The position numbers and the translations under genes are program-made. Positions 27,819 through 36,215 of a DNA stretch of 64,000 nucleotides are shown here, piece by piece. The notes below the pieces were generated by a model. That model saw only the letters and a program-made list of their open reading frames with translations. It searched no databases and was not told where the DNA came from. This stretch comes from Melioribacteraceae bacterium. Its GTDB lineage: Bacteria; Bacteroidota; Ignavibacteria; Ignavibacteriales; Melioribacteraceae. The number at the start of each line of letters is the position of its first letter. Position 1 is the stretch's first letter. The stretch lies in contig JALVFE010000035.1 in the NCBI GenBank assembly GCA_027030245.1, positions 152,932 to 216,931 on the forward strand, read 5' to 3'.

Positions 27819-29942
27819 TTATTTTTCTGCGACTTCTTTCTTAATGTCAGTACCCAATCTTTGCAAATATGCAATCAAAGCGATTATGTCTTTATTCGGA
27901 TCGGCATCAATCCCGCTTTGCATCAAATCGTTTGCAATTTCGTTAGCTTGTTTTTCCAAATCGGCAATTGCTTGATTTTCGTAACCTTCGGGATAAGGAA
28001 CTCCCAACGTACGCATTGCTGAGATTTTTGCCGGAATCGATTCTTTATCCATATCCCATTCCAAAAGCCATGGATATCTGGGCATAAGAGAACCCGGGGA
28101 CATTTGACGCGGATCTTGCATGTGCAGATAATGCCACATGTTCGAATACTTTTTACCGACTCTGTGCAAGTCCGGGCCGGTACGTTTCGAACCCCAGAGG
28201 AACGGATGATCGTAAACAAATTCGCCCGCTTTCGAATATTCCCCGTAACGTTCCACTTCGGAACGGAATGGTCTTACTAATTGAGAGTGACAGCTGTTAC
28301 ATGCTTCCCGTATATAAATATCTCTTCCTTGCAACTCGAGCGGAGTGTAAGGTTTAACCGAAGCGATTGTCGGGATATTCGATTTAACCAAATATGTCGG
28401 AATTACCTCAACCAGTCCGCCAACGATAATTGCGAGAAATACCAAAGCTGTAAAAAGTAAAGTTTTCGATTCGATATATCTGTGAATCATTCCGTATTTA
28501 AGCGGTTCGGGAGTTCTATCGTAAGGAACTGCTTCCGCTTCTTCTTCCGGAACAAAGCTTCCTTGTTTCATCGTTTTATACAAATTGTATACAAGGATTA
28601 ATAAACCGGTAAAATAAAGTGTTCCGCCGATTGAACGGATGATATACATAGGTACAATTTGTAAAACCGTTTCCAAGAAGTTCGGATATTTCAACAAACC
28701 TAATTCGGTAAATTCTTTCCACATCAAAGACTGGGTTATACCCGACCACCACATGGGGATTACCCATGCCACAATACCCAACGTACCAATCCAAAAATGA
28801 ACCGTAGCTAATTTTCTTGAATACAATTTTGTTTTCCACAGTTTAGGTACCATCCAATAAAGCATACCAAACGTCATAAAACCATTCCAACCCAAAGTAC
28901 CAACATGCACATGAGCAGGAACCCAATCGGTAAAATGCGCAAGTGCATTCACGTTTTTAAGAGATAACATCGGTCCTTCGAAGGTGGACATACCGTATGC
29001 GGTAACACCGATTACAAAGAATTTCAAAACCGGATCGTCCCGGACTTTATCCCAAGCGCCTCTTAGGGTTAACAAACCGTTTAGCATACCACCCCACGAA
29101 GGCATCCAGAGCATAATGGAAAATACGGTACCGAGCGATTGAGCCCAGTTAGGTAAAGCGGAATATAATAAGTGGTGAGGTCCGGCCCAGATGTAAATAA
29201 AAATCAATGTCCAAAAGTGCAGAATCGAAAGTTTGTAAGAAAACACCGGTCTGTTAGCCGCTTTCGGCAGGTAGTAATACATCAAACCCAAAAACGGCGT
29301 GGTCAGGAAAAACGCAACCGCATTATGTCCGTACCACCATTGCACCAAAGCGTCTTGAACGCCGGCATATACCGAATAACTTTTCAAGAAAGTAACCGGC
29401 AATTCAATTGAGTTACCGATATGCAAAACCGCCACGGTAACAAAAGTCGCAATATAGAACCATGCGGCAACATAAATGTGTTTTTCCCTTCTTTTCATCA
29501 GGGTTCCAATCATGTTAATGCCGAAAACAACCCACACTACCGCAATTGCGATATCGATAGGCCATTCCAATTCGGCATATTCTTTGGAAGTGGTAATACC
29601 GGAAACCAAAGTTACCGCTGCGGCAACAATAATTAATTGCCATCCCCAAAAATGGATTTTACTTAACACATCACTAAACATTCTGGTCTTGGAGATGCGC
29701 TGCAACGAGTAATAAACGCCTGCAAAAATTGCGTTCCCTACAAACGCAAAAATTGCCGCATTAGTATGCAGCGGTCGTAATCGCCCAAATGTAGTATAAG
29801 GGATACCTAAATTCAAAGCGGGGACATATAGCTGAATAGCTATTGTAACCCCTACGAGCAATGCAACTACTCCCCAAAAAATTGTCGCTAGTGCAAACAG
29901 TTTCGGGTAGTAATTGTCATACTTGAACTTCTCCACATTCAT
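27819..29942 (-). CDS. Fused cbb3 oxidase subunit I/II (CcoN-CcoO)
   Basis: 707 residues joining two proteins that are separate in Proteobacteria. The CcoN part (about 1-460) has 12 or so helices, heme b ligands such as H59 (RPLHTNAAIF), CuB ligands H206 (WWYGHNAVAFF), H256 and H257 (GPHHLLY), and VPAHVHVGTLGWNG with H344/H346. After a linker, a new membrane anchor (about 495-515) leads to the CcoO cytochrome c domain with CNSCH at 548-552 followed by SQLVRPFRSEVERYG. It reduces oxygen at high affinity and pumps protons. Fused CcoNO is known in the Bacteroidota/Chlorobiota lineage. Confidence 0.95.
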   Translation of the reverse strand: MNVEKFKYDNYYPKLFALATIFWGVVALLVGVTIAIQLYVPALNLGIPYTTFGRLRPLHTNAAIFAFVGNAIFAGVYYSLQRISKTRMFSDVLSKIHFWGWQLIIVAAAVTLVSGITTSKEYAELEWPIDIAIAVVWVVFGINMIGTLMKRREKHIYVAAWFYIATFVTVAVLHIGNSIELPVTFLKSYSVYAGVQDALVQWWYGHNAVAFFLTTPFLGLMYYYLPKAANRPVFSYKLSILHFWTLIFIYIWAGPHHLLYSALPNWAQSLGTVFSIMLWMPSWGGMLNGLLTLRGAWDKVRDDPVLKFFVIGVTAYGMSTFEGPMLSLKNVNALAHFTDWVPAHVHVGTLGWNGFMTFGMLYWMVPKLWKTKLYSRKLATVHFWIGTLGIVAWVIPMWWSGITQSLMWKEFTELGLLKYPNFLETVLQIVPMYIIRSIGGTLYFTGLLILVYNLYKTMKQGSFVPEEEAEAVPYDRTPEPLKYGMIHRYIESKTLLFTALVFLAIIVGGLVEVIPTYLVKSNIPTIASVKPYTPLELQGRDIYIREACNSCHSQLVRPFRSEVERYGEYSKAGEFVYDHPFLWGSKRTGPDLHRVGKKYSNMWHYLHMQDPRQMSPGSLMPRYPWLLEWDMDKESIPAKISAMRTLGVPYPEGYENQAIADLEKQANEIANDLMQSGIDADPNKDIIALIAYLQRLGTDIKKEVAEK

Positions 29943-29955
29943 AAAGATACTCCTG

Positions 29956-30174
29956 TTAGTTAATTGAGTTGTGATTTAATTTATTTGCGCTTTTTTCTGC
30001 ATCTCCGTTCTTATCTTTTTCTCTGTCATCTTTTATTTCATCATCAAATAATATTCTTACCGACGGCGTATATTTATCGTCGTATTGCCCGCTTTTTACC
30101 GCCCATAAATAAAGAACTAAAAATAAAATTGCGACCGACAAACTAAAACCTATTAAAATTAAAATAACTGACAT
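29956..30174 (-). CDS. ccoS: cbb3 oxidase assembly protein CcoS
   Basis: 72 residues. An N-terminal membrane helix (SVILILIGFSLSVAILFLVL, residues 2-21) leads into WAVKSGQYDD, the conserved CcoS motif, then an acidic tail. CcoS is needed for cofactor insertion into cbb3 oxidase. Its first base is the last base of the ccoI stop, and ccoNO follows after 13 bases. Confidence 0.92.
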   Translation of the reverse strand: MSVILILIGFSLSVAILFLVLYLWAVKSGQYDDKYTPSVRILFDDEIKDDREKDKNGDAEKSANKLNHNSIN

Positions 30175-32594
30175 TACAACAATTTCTTGCTTTTTGCAAA
30201 TGCATTTGTCGTGAAGGTTGTAAATACTACCACGGAAATCGAACTTAACGGCATTAATATTGCTGCAATTACCGGCGAGAGCGTTCCCTGTACCGCAAAA
30301 TAAATTCCTACCAGATTATAAATAAACGAAATAATAAAACTGGCAATAATTATTCGTTTGCTGGTTTTTGCAAAATTGATAAATTCATCTAACTTTCCAA
30401 AAGATTTAGATTCCAGAATTCCGTCGCACGCCGGAGAAAAATTATTTGCGTTTTCGGAGATCGAAATTCCGACGTCACTTTGTTTTAATGCACCGGCATC
30501 GTTCAATCCGTCTCCAATCATTAAAACTTTTTTCCCATTTTGTTGTAAAGATTTAACAAAATCCAATTTTGCTTGCGGGGTTTGTCTGAACTTCATAATT
30601 GTATTTTCACCGAAAATTTTTTGAAGCTCAGGTTTTTCGCTGTCGTTATCTCCGGAAAGCAAGTATAAATTGTAATCCCGCTTTAATTTCTTAATTATCT
30701 CATCCAAATTTTCTCTGTAAGAATTTTTTATTGCGAAATAACCTCTGGTATTTCCGTCTATGGATAAAAACACACGCGTGCTGAGATCTATTTTATTTTC
30801 TTCTTGTACGTGATTTACAAACATGCGTGAACCGATTTTTACATGTTTCCCGTTAATAACCGCTTCGATTCCCTTTGCCGGAATTTCTTTAAAATCTTTC
30901 ACATCTCCGGAAACATCGATATCGAATAATTCGTTAATTCCGTTGCTCAAAGGATGAGAAGAGTTGCGCACGAGGGTTTTTACCAGCACTTTTTCTTCAT
31001 CGGTCAGAGGTTCACCTATAAATTTCACGGTAGATGAGCCAGTTTCCGTTAAAGTTCCGGTTTTATCGAAAACTATATCGGTAATTTCCGACATTGCTTC
31101 AACGACGTCCGTGTTTTTAAGATAAAATTTATTCTTTCCGTAAATCCTTAAACTATTTCCCAAAGTAAACGGTGTTGATAATGCCAAAGCACACGGACAA
31201 GCAATAATTAAAACCGCAGTGAAAGCATTGAATGCAATACTCGACTCGGGCCACCAGTAAATTCCCGCAACCGTAGCTATGGAAAGGATAACAAACGTAA
31301 AGTATTTACTAACAACATTAACCATTGAGTTAATGTTACTCTGGTATTTTTTACTGAACGCTTCGTTATTCCAAAGCTGGGTTAAATAACTTTGCGAAAC
31401 TTCTTTTATAGTTTCAACTTCAATTGCACCGCCAACCTGCTTTCCGCCTGCGTAAATTAAATCGCCGTTCACTTTTTCCACAGGATTCGATTCTCCCGTA
31501 ACAAAACTGTAATCGATAAATCCGCGCCCGTTTATCAAAACCGAATCGGCAGGTACCAATTCGTTATTTTTAATTATTATTCTGTCCCTAACTTTTAATT
31601 TTCCTACCGGCTTTGTGGTTTCTTTTCCGTTTTTTCTAATCGTAACGGCTATCGGGAAATACGATTTGTAATTCCTCTCGAAGTTCAGCGCATCGTACGT
31701 CTTGTTTTGGAATATTCTTCCAACGAGTAACAGAAAAACCAAAGCAGTCATTGAATCCAAATAACCAACGCCCGTATTCGTTAAAATCTCAATCAGACTT
31801 CGCGTAAACAATACAATAATACCGAGCGATACCGGTACATCGATATTTACAATTTTCTTTTTAAGACCTTTATATGCCGATACGAAATATTCGCTTGCAC
31901 TGTAAAAAAACACGGGGAGGGCGAACAATATATTCAAGTAACCAAATGTTTCTTTCAATACGTCACGCGAAAAACTTTCTACGTGCAAATATTCGGGAAA
32001 ACTGAACAACATAATGTTACCGAACGCAAAACCAGCAATGCCAATCTTGTAAGCTAATTTTTTATTATGCGAATTTGTTTTCTCTTTCTGTTTTCCTTCG
32101 AGGTTCAAATCTGGTTCGTAACCTATCGAATCGAGCAATCGTACAACTTCTTTCAGAGTAATTTCTTTTTCGGAATATTGAATTGTAACAATCTTTTTTA
32201 AAAAGTCCGCCCGCGAAAATTTTATGCCCGGATTCAATTTAAATAGGTTTTCCAAAATCCAAATGCACGAACTGCAATGCATTTGAGGAATACTAAATGT
32301 AACTTTGGTAGTATTTCCGTCGGTAAAATCAATTAATTCTTCTTTTAGTTGGGGATCATCCAGAAAATCATAGTTACGTTTAATTTCTTTCTTTTGTGAA
32401 ATACCAGGATTTTCATCGAGTGTATAGTAAGTGCAGAGGTTATTTTGGTCTAATATTTCGTATACGGTTTTGCAGCCGTTACAACAAAACACTTTATCGT
32501 CTATACGGATATCATCCGTATCGCAGTCTTCCCCGCAATGATAGCATTTTAATTCAACCCCGGCGGGCATATATTTATCTGTTTCTATCATCAA
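30174..32594 (-). CDS. ccoI: Copper-transporting P1B ATPase CcoI
   Basis: 806 residues. A Cys-rich N-terminus (CYHCGEDCD, then CCNGCKTVYEIL) matches the FixI/CcoI-type metal-binding domain. An HMA-like domain follows with CSSC at 107-110. The ATPase core has the CPC metal-site motif at 466-468, TGESNPV for the actuator domain, phosphorylated D510 in DKTGTLT and GDGLNDAGALK. It supplies copper for the CuB site of cbb3 oxidase. It heads the ccoI-ccoS-ccoNO-ccoQ-ccoP operon, whereas many genomes place ccoI after the structural genes. Confidence 0.94.
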   Translation of the reverse strand: MMIETDKYMPAGVELKCYHCGEDCDTDDIRIDDKVFCCNGCKTVYEILDQNNLCTYYTLDENPGISQKKEIKRNYDFLDDPQLKEELIDFTDGNTTKVTFSIPQMHCSSCIWILENLFKLNPGIKFSRADFLKKIVTIQYSEKEITLKEVVRLLDSIGYEPDLNLEGKQKEKTNSHNKKLAYKIGIAGFAFGNIMLFSFPEYLHVESFSRDVLKETFGYLNILFALPVFFYSASEYFVSAYKGLKKKIVNIDVPVSLGIIVLFTRSLIEILTNTGVGYLDSMTALVFLLLVGRIFQNKTYDALNFERNYKSYFPIAVTIRKNGKETTKPVGKLKVRDRIIIKNNELVPADSVLINGRGFIDYSFVTGESNPVEKVNGDLIYAGGKQVGGAIEVETIKEVSQSYLTQLWNNEAFSKKYQSNINSMVNVVSKYFTFVILSIATVAGIYWWPESSIAFNAFTAVLIIACPCALALSTPFTLGNSLRIYGKNKFYLKNTDVVEAMSEITDIVFDKTGTLTETGSSTVKFIGEPLTDEEKVLVKTLVRNSSHPLSNGINELFDIDVSGDVKDFKEIPAKGIEAVINGKHVKIGSRMFVNHVQEENKIDLSTRVFLSIDGNTRGYFAIKNSYRENLDEIIKKLKRDYNLYLLSGDNDSEKPELQKIFGENTIMKFRQTPQAKLDFVKSLQQNGKKVLMIGDGLNDAGALKQSDVGISISENANNFSPACDGILESKSFGKLDEFINFAKTSKRIIIASFIISFIYNLVGIYFAVQGTLSPVIAAILMPLSSISVVVFTTFTTNAFAKSKKLL

Positions 32595-32914
32595 AACAAG
32601 TTTTAATAATGTTCGGGAAGAATTCAGAATAAAAATTCTTATTTTCGGATTTATAATAACAAATAATTAATAAATAATAAAGAAAAAATCACACAAAATG
32701 TCCTAAAATAAGTTTTCTACATTTGAATTTAGCTTAATTTGAGGCATAACTTTAGACCATAAAACATTTTGCGAAATTTAATCCGGATTTTAACATCAAT
32801 TTCACTCATGATTTACACCTTGACAGAGCATTTTTATTATTCCACTCATAAAATTTGAAGTTGATATTTTAAAAAAAGTTTTTATAATCCGTTAAAAATT
32901 CCAAGGGATTAACC
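32595..32914. other. Divergent promoter region between ccoI and a lipoprotein gene
   Basis: 320 AT-rich bases that must hold the promoters for the cbb3 operon (minus) and the lipoprotein gene (plus). No FNR-type TTGAT-N4-ATCAA palindrome was found. A TTGACA occurs at 32820-32825 toward the plus-strand gene, but no well-spaced partner element was recognised. No gene or repeat is seen. Confidence 0.5.
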
Positions 32915-33334
32915 ATGGAAAAAGAAATAAAAAGAACAATAGTTTCAGTTGGACTTTTAATTGCATTTTTAGTTTTATTTCAGGCATGCCACGAAAAACA
33001 ATTAGTCACTTCACCGCCCGAGATATCCGAAGTAACGGTTTTCACATCAAAGTTATCCGTTACATCGCCGGAACGATGGGAAACATGGTACATGGAAAGA
33101 ACTTACGAAATCCGTTGGAAACCAACAAAAGAAGTAAGATTCGTGAAAATGGAATTGGTAAGAAAATTAAAACCGAAATTAACGATTATTCCCTCAATTC
33201 AAAACACAGGATATTTCAAATGGACAATACCGACTACGATATACCCTTCGCGCCACTATAGAATTAAAATTACTGATTTGGAAAATCCGGAAATCGTAAA
33301 TTATAGTGACGAATTCACAATAAAAGAATTATAG
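32915..33334 (+). CDS. Small lipoprotein with Kre9/KNH-like domain
   Basis: 139 residues. A lipoprotein signal has a lipobox ending QAC (Cys25), followed by a single Ig-like domain at about 50-137. Its pattern is SPERWETWYMERTYEIRW, IQNTGYFKWTIP, RHYRIKITDLE and SDEFTI. These match the Ser-Thr-rich glycosyl-phosphatidyl-inositol-anchored (Kre9/KNH) family domain seen in many bacterial surface proteins. CAAGGGATTAACC upstream gives a ribosome-binding site. The specific role is unknown. A 167-base gap separates it from the GH13 gene. Confidence 0.8.
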   Translation: MEKEIKRTIVSVGLLIAFLVLFQACHEKQLVTSPPEISEVTVFTSKLSVTSPERWETWYMERTYEIRWKPTKEVRFVKMELVRKLKPKLTIIPSIQNTGYFKWTIPTTIYPSRHYRIKITDLENPEIVNYSDEFTIKEL

Positions 33335-33501
33335 AGCTCAGCAGAAGAATTAGAGTAGAACATATTAGTCATAACTGTAATATTAAGGTAAAATCCTCAT
33401 CTGTTCACACCCCAAGCGGATTTTTATAATGTTTGCCTAATTCCACGTTTTTATTTTAGCCATAATTTGTTAATTTCCGTTAACATATTTCGATTATAAG
33501 A

Positions 33502-35613
33502 ATGAATAGAAAATTCAATATAGCACTAATTGTAATAATTTTAATATTTTTTAACTTAAATATAAAGGGAACTGGTTTGTTTATTTCCGAAAATAAAAAT
33601 CTCCGTCAAGAAAATAACATATCAAAAAAGTCAGACTTGTCGAATTTGGATTCACTCTACAGCACAAAAAAACTCGGCTCTTACATAAAGGAAAATAAAA
33701 CATATTTCCGTTTGTTTGCACCGAATGCAAAAAAAGTTTTACTAGTAGTGTTCGACCATGTGGAAGATTCCACAGGCAAGACTTACGAAATGGCAAAAGA
33801 TCCGGACGGGGTTTGGGAAAGCATAATAGATGAAAATCTTAAGGGGAAGTATTACGGTTATAAAGTTTTACATTCGGGAAACAGCGCACCCGAAGAACTT
33901 CCTCTTTGTGTCGATCCTTATGCGAAAGCCGTCGCCTCTTTCACAACTTATCTTAATCCTCGAAAATCAATAGTTTACGAAAACGAATACGATTGGGGAA
34001 ACGATACATGGATACAAAGGAATTGGCGCGATTTGATTATTTATGAAATGCACGTGCGGGATATGACGGCACACAATTCTTCCGGTGCAAAACTACCCGG
34101 AACGTACGAAGCTCTTACGGAAGAGAATATTTCCGGCGGTCTTCCCTACCTAAAAAAATTGGGGATTAATACGGTAGAACTTCTGCCGGTTATGGAGTTC
34201 GGCAATATGGAAATTCCATACAAAGATTCACTTAACGGATTTTACAATACTTGGAATCCGTATGAACAAAATCATTGGGGATACATGACGTCCAATTTTT
34301 TCGCACCGGAAGCATATTACAGCGAAAGTTGGAAAAATTTGAAACGCAACGTCTGGATGGGAAAAGACGGTAAACAAGTAAATCAATTCAAAGATATGGT
34401 AAAAGCATTCCACAAAGCCGGTATAGGCGTAATCATGGATGTTGTTTTCAATCATTTATCCGAATACGAATTGGGAAACTTAAAGCAAATAGATCAAAAG
34501 TATTATTTCCGGTTGGACGAAAACGGTAATTTTATTTCGCAAAGCTATTGCGGAAACGATTTGAAAACCGAACGCCCGATGGTAAGAAGATTAATTATCG
34601 ACAGCATTCTTTATTGGATGAAAGAATATCATATCGACGGATTCCGTTTCGATCTGGGCAAGTTAATCGATTGGATAACAATTGAAGATGTAATTTATGA
34701 AGCGCGGAAAATTAATCCGAATGTTGTTTTTGTCTGCGAACCTTGGGGCGGCGGATATGATCCGAAAGGATTTTCACTACGCGGTTGGGGAGCATGGAAC
34801 GACCAAATACGTAACGGAATTAAGGGAGAAAACCCTTTTAACGGTCAAGGCTGGATTTTCGGGAAATGGTACGGTAATAATAACAAAGAAAGAATAAAAA
34901 GTTACGTTCGTGGAACTTTGGAAAAGGATTTCCTCGGGCTTTTCCAAAAACCTGAACATTCGGTTAATTATCTTGAATCGCACGACGGTTACACTCTAGG
35001 CGATTTTATTCGCATCGGCAGCGGAGAAGTTGATCCGGATAAAATAATCACCGATGTCGATTCCCACGTAAAACTAACGCCATTACAACTGAAATTAAAT
35101 AAACTTGCGGCTCTGTTTTTATTTACATCGCAAGGCATCACAATGATTTCCGAAGGTCAGGAATTTGCCCGGAGCAAAGTTATTCCTTTCGATATTGATG
35201 TTGACGATAAACATAAGGGGAAAATGGATCACAACAGTTATGAAAAGGATAACGAAACAAATTACATAAATTACAAACACGCGGAAATTAACAAAGAATT
35301 GGTCGATTACTACAAAGGTTTAATTCAATTACGTAAACAATATCCCGCATTCCGCCGTGCGGATTATAACAATATAACATTTTACGAACTTCCCGGAAAC
35401 GAATTTGCGTTAGCTTACAAATTAACTCACGCCGGCGATACTTTTTTCGTTGCATTCAATGCCAACCATACTCAAAACGCAAAATTCACTTTACCGGAAG
35501 GCAACTGGGAAGTGTTGGTCAGCGGTACGAAAGCGGGAACAACTCCTCTTGCGGAAATTTCGGATACGGTTGAAATTGCTCCGGTTACCGGAATAGTACT
35601 GAAATCAAAATGA
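33502..35613 (+). CDS. Secreted GH13 debranching-type alpha-glucanase (pullulanase-like)
   Basis: 703 residues. A signal peptide is at about 1-24, a CBM48-like beta domain at about 58-160 (YFRLFAPNAKKV, YYGYKV) and a GH13 barrel from about 175. Conserved regions are DVVFNH at 313-318, GFRFDLGK with nucleophile D384, VFVCEPWG with acid/base E413, and NYLESHDG with D495. A C-terminal beta domain follows (about 615-703). CBM48 plus these motifs point to pullulanase/isoamylase-type cleavage of alpha-1,6 branches; exact specificity cannot be read. There is no type IX sorting domain, so a periplasmic location is likely. The stop overlaps the next start as ATGA. Confidence 0.9.
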   Translation: MNRKFNIALIVIILIFFNLNIKGTGLFISENKNLRQENNISKKSDLSNLDSLYSTKKLGSYIKENKTYFRLFAPNAKKVLLVVFDHVEDSTGKTYEMAKDPDGVWESIIDENLKGKYYGYKVLHSGNSAPEELPLCVDPYAKAVASFTTYLNPRKSIVYENEYDWGNDTWIQRNWRDLIIYEMHVRDMTAHNSSGAKLPGTYEALTEENISGGLPYLKKLGINTVELLPVMEFGNMEIPYKDSLNGFYNTWNPYEQNHWGYMTSNFFAPEAYYSESWKNLKRNVWMGKDGKQVNQFKDMVKAFHKAGIGVIMDVVFNHLSEYELGNLKQIDQKYYFRLDENGNFISQSYCGNDLKTERPMVRRLIIDSILYWMKEYHIDGFRFDLGKLIDWITIEDVIYEARKINPNVVFVCEPWGGGYDPKGFSLRGWGAWNDQIRNGIKGENPFNGQGWIFGKWYGNNNKERIKSYVRGTLEKDFLGLFQKPEHSVNYLESHDGYTLGDFIRIGSGEVDPDKIITDVDSHVKLTPLQLKLNKLAALFLFTSQGITMISEGQEFARSKVIPFDIDVDDKHKGKMDHNSYEKDNETNYINYKHAEINKELVDYYKGLIQLRKQYPAFRRADYNNITFYELPGNEFALAYKLTHAGDTFFVAFNANHTQNAKFTLPEGNWEVLVSGTKAGTTPLAEISDTVEIAPVTGIVLKSK

Positions 35614-36215
35614 AAATAATTAAAGTTATATTATTTATATTTTGTCTTTTTTCTTCCACTTACGCTCAAAGCGATACTTCAATCGTATGGCTCGGCGCAA
35701 TCGACTCAACAATTGTTACCGATGTAAGATATGCAACGAAAAATAATTTTACCGGTAAAGTTTTATATCCGACCGGTAAAGTTTATTTAAGAAAAATAGT
35801 AGCGGAAAAACTTTCCGAAGCAAACAAATATTTAATGAAAAACTACAATTTGCGGATAAAAATTTTCGACGGTTACAGACCGCTATCGGTGCAAAAAATA
35901 ATGTGGAAAATTATGCCCGACGAACGATACGTGGCAAATCCTTCCAAAGGTTCCAGGCATAACCGCGGCGCTGCCGTTGATGTAACTCTTATCGATTCAC
36001 TCGGCAATCAACTGGATATGGGTACCGGTTACGATAATTTTACGGTTAAAGCGCATCCCGGCTATAAAAATTTACCTGAACATGTTTTAAAGAATCGAAA
36101 GCTTCTTAGGGAAGTAATGATGAAATTCGGATTTCAACCGATTAATTCCGAGTGGTGGCATTTTGATTATAAAGGATGGAAAAAGTTTTCGATTTTGGAC
36201 GAACCTATGAAATAA
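35610..36215 (+). CDS. VanX-type D-alanyl-D-alanine dipeptidase (M15D)
   Basis: 201 residues. A signal peptide is at 1-20 (SSTYAQ). Zinc-site motifs are SRHNRGAAVDVTL with H117 and D124, and EWWHFDYKGW with catalytic E181 and H184. R90 in DGYRPLSVQ matches the transition-state arginine of VanX/DdpX. It hydrolyses D-Ala-D-Ala, probably in the periplasm for peptidoglycan turnover. No vanH/vanA or vancomycin-type regulator lies nearby, so antibiotic resistance is not implied. It overlaps the GH13 gene by 4 bases, and tail-to-tail it overlaps the kinase gene by 11. Confidence 0.93.
   Translation: MKIIKVILFIFCLFSSTYAQSDTSIVWLGAIDSTIVTDVRYATKNNFTGKVLYPTGKVYLRKIVAEKLSEANKYLMKNYNLRIKIFDGYRPLSVQKIMWKIMPDERYVANPSKGSRHNRGAAVDVTLIDSLGNQLDMGTGYDNFTVKAHPGYKNLPEHVLKNRKLLREVMMKFGFQPINSEWWHFDYKGWKKFSILDEPMK

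Noticed and set aside
32595..32914. FNR box for the cbb3 operon
   Set aside because: No TTGAT-N4-ATCAA-like palindrome found in the divergent region.
35610..36215. Vancomycin-resistance gene
   Set aside because: VanX-like motifs are present but no vanH, ligase or VanRS genes adjoin; a housekeeping dipeptidase with signal peptide is more likely.
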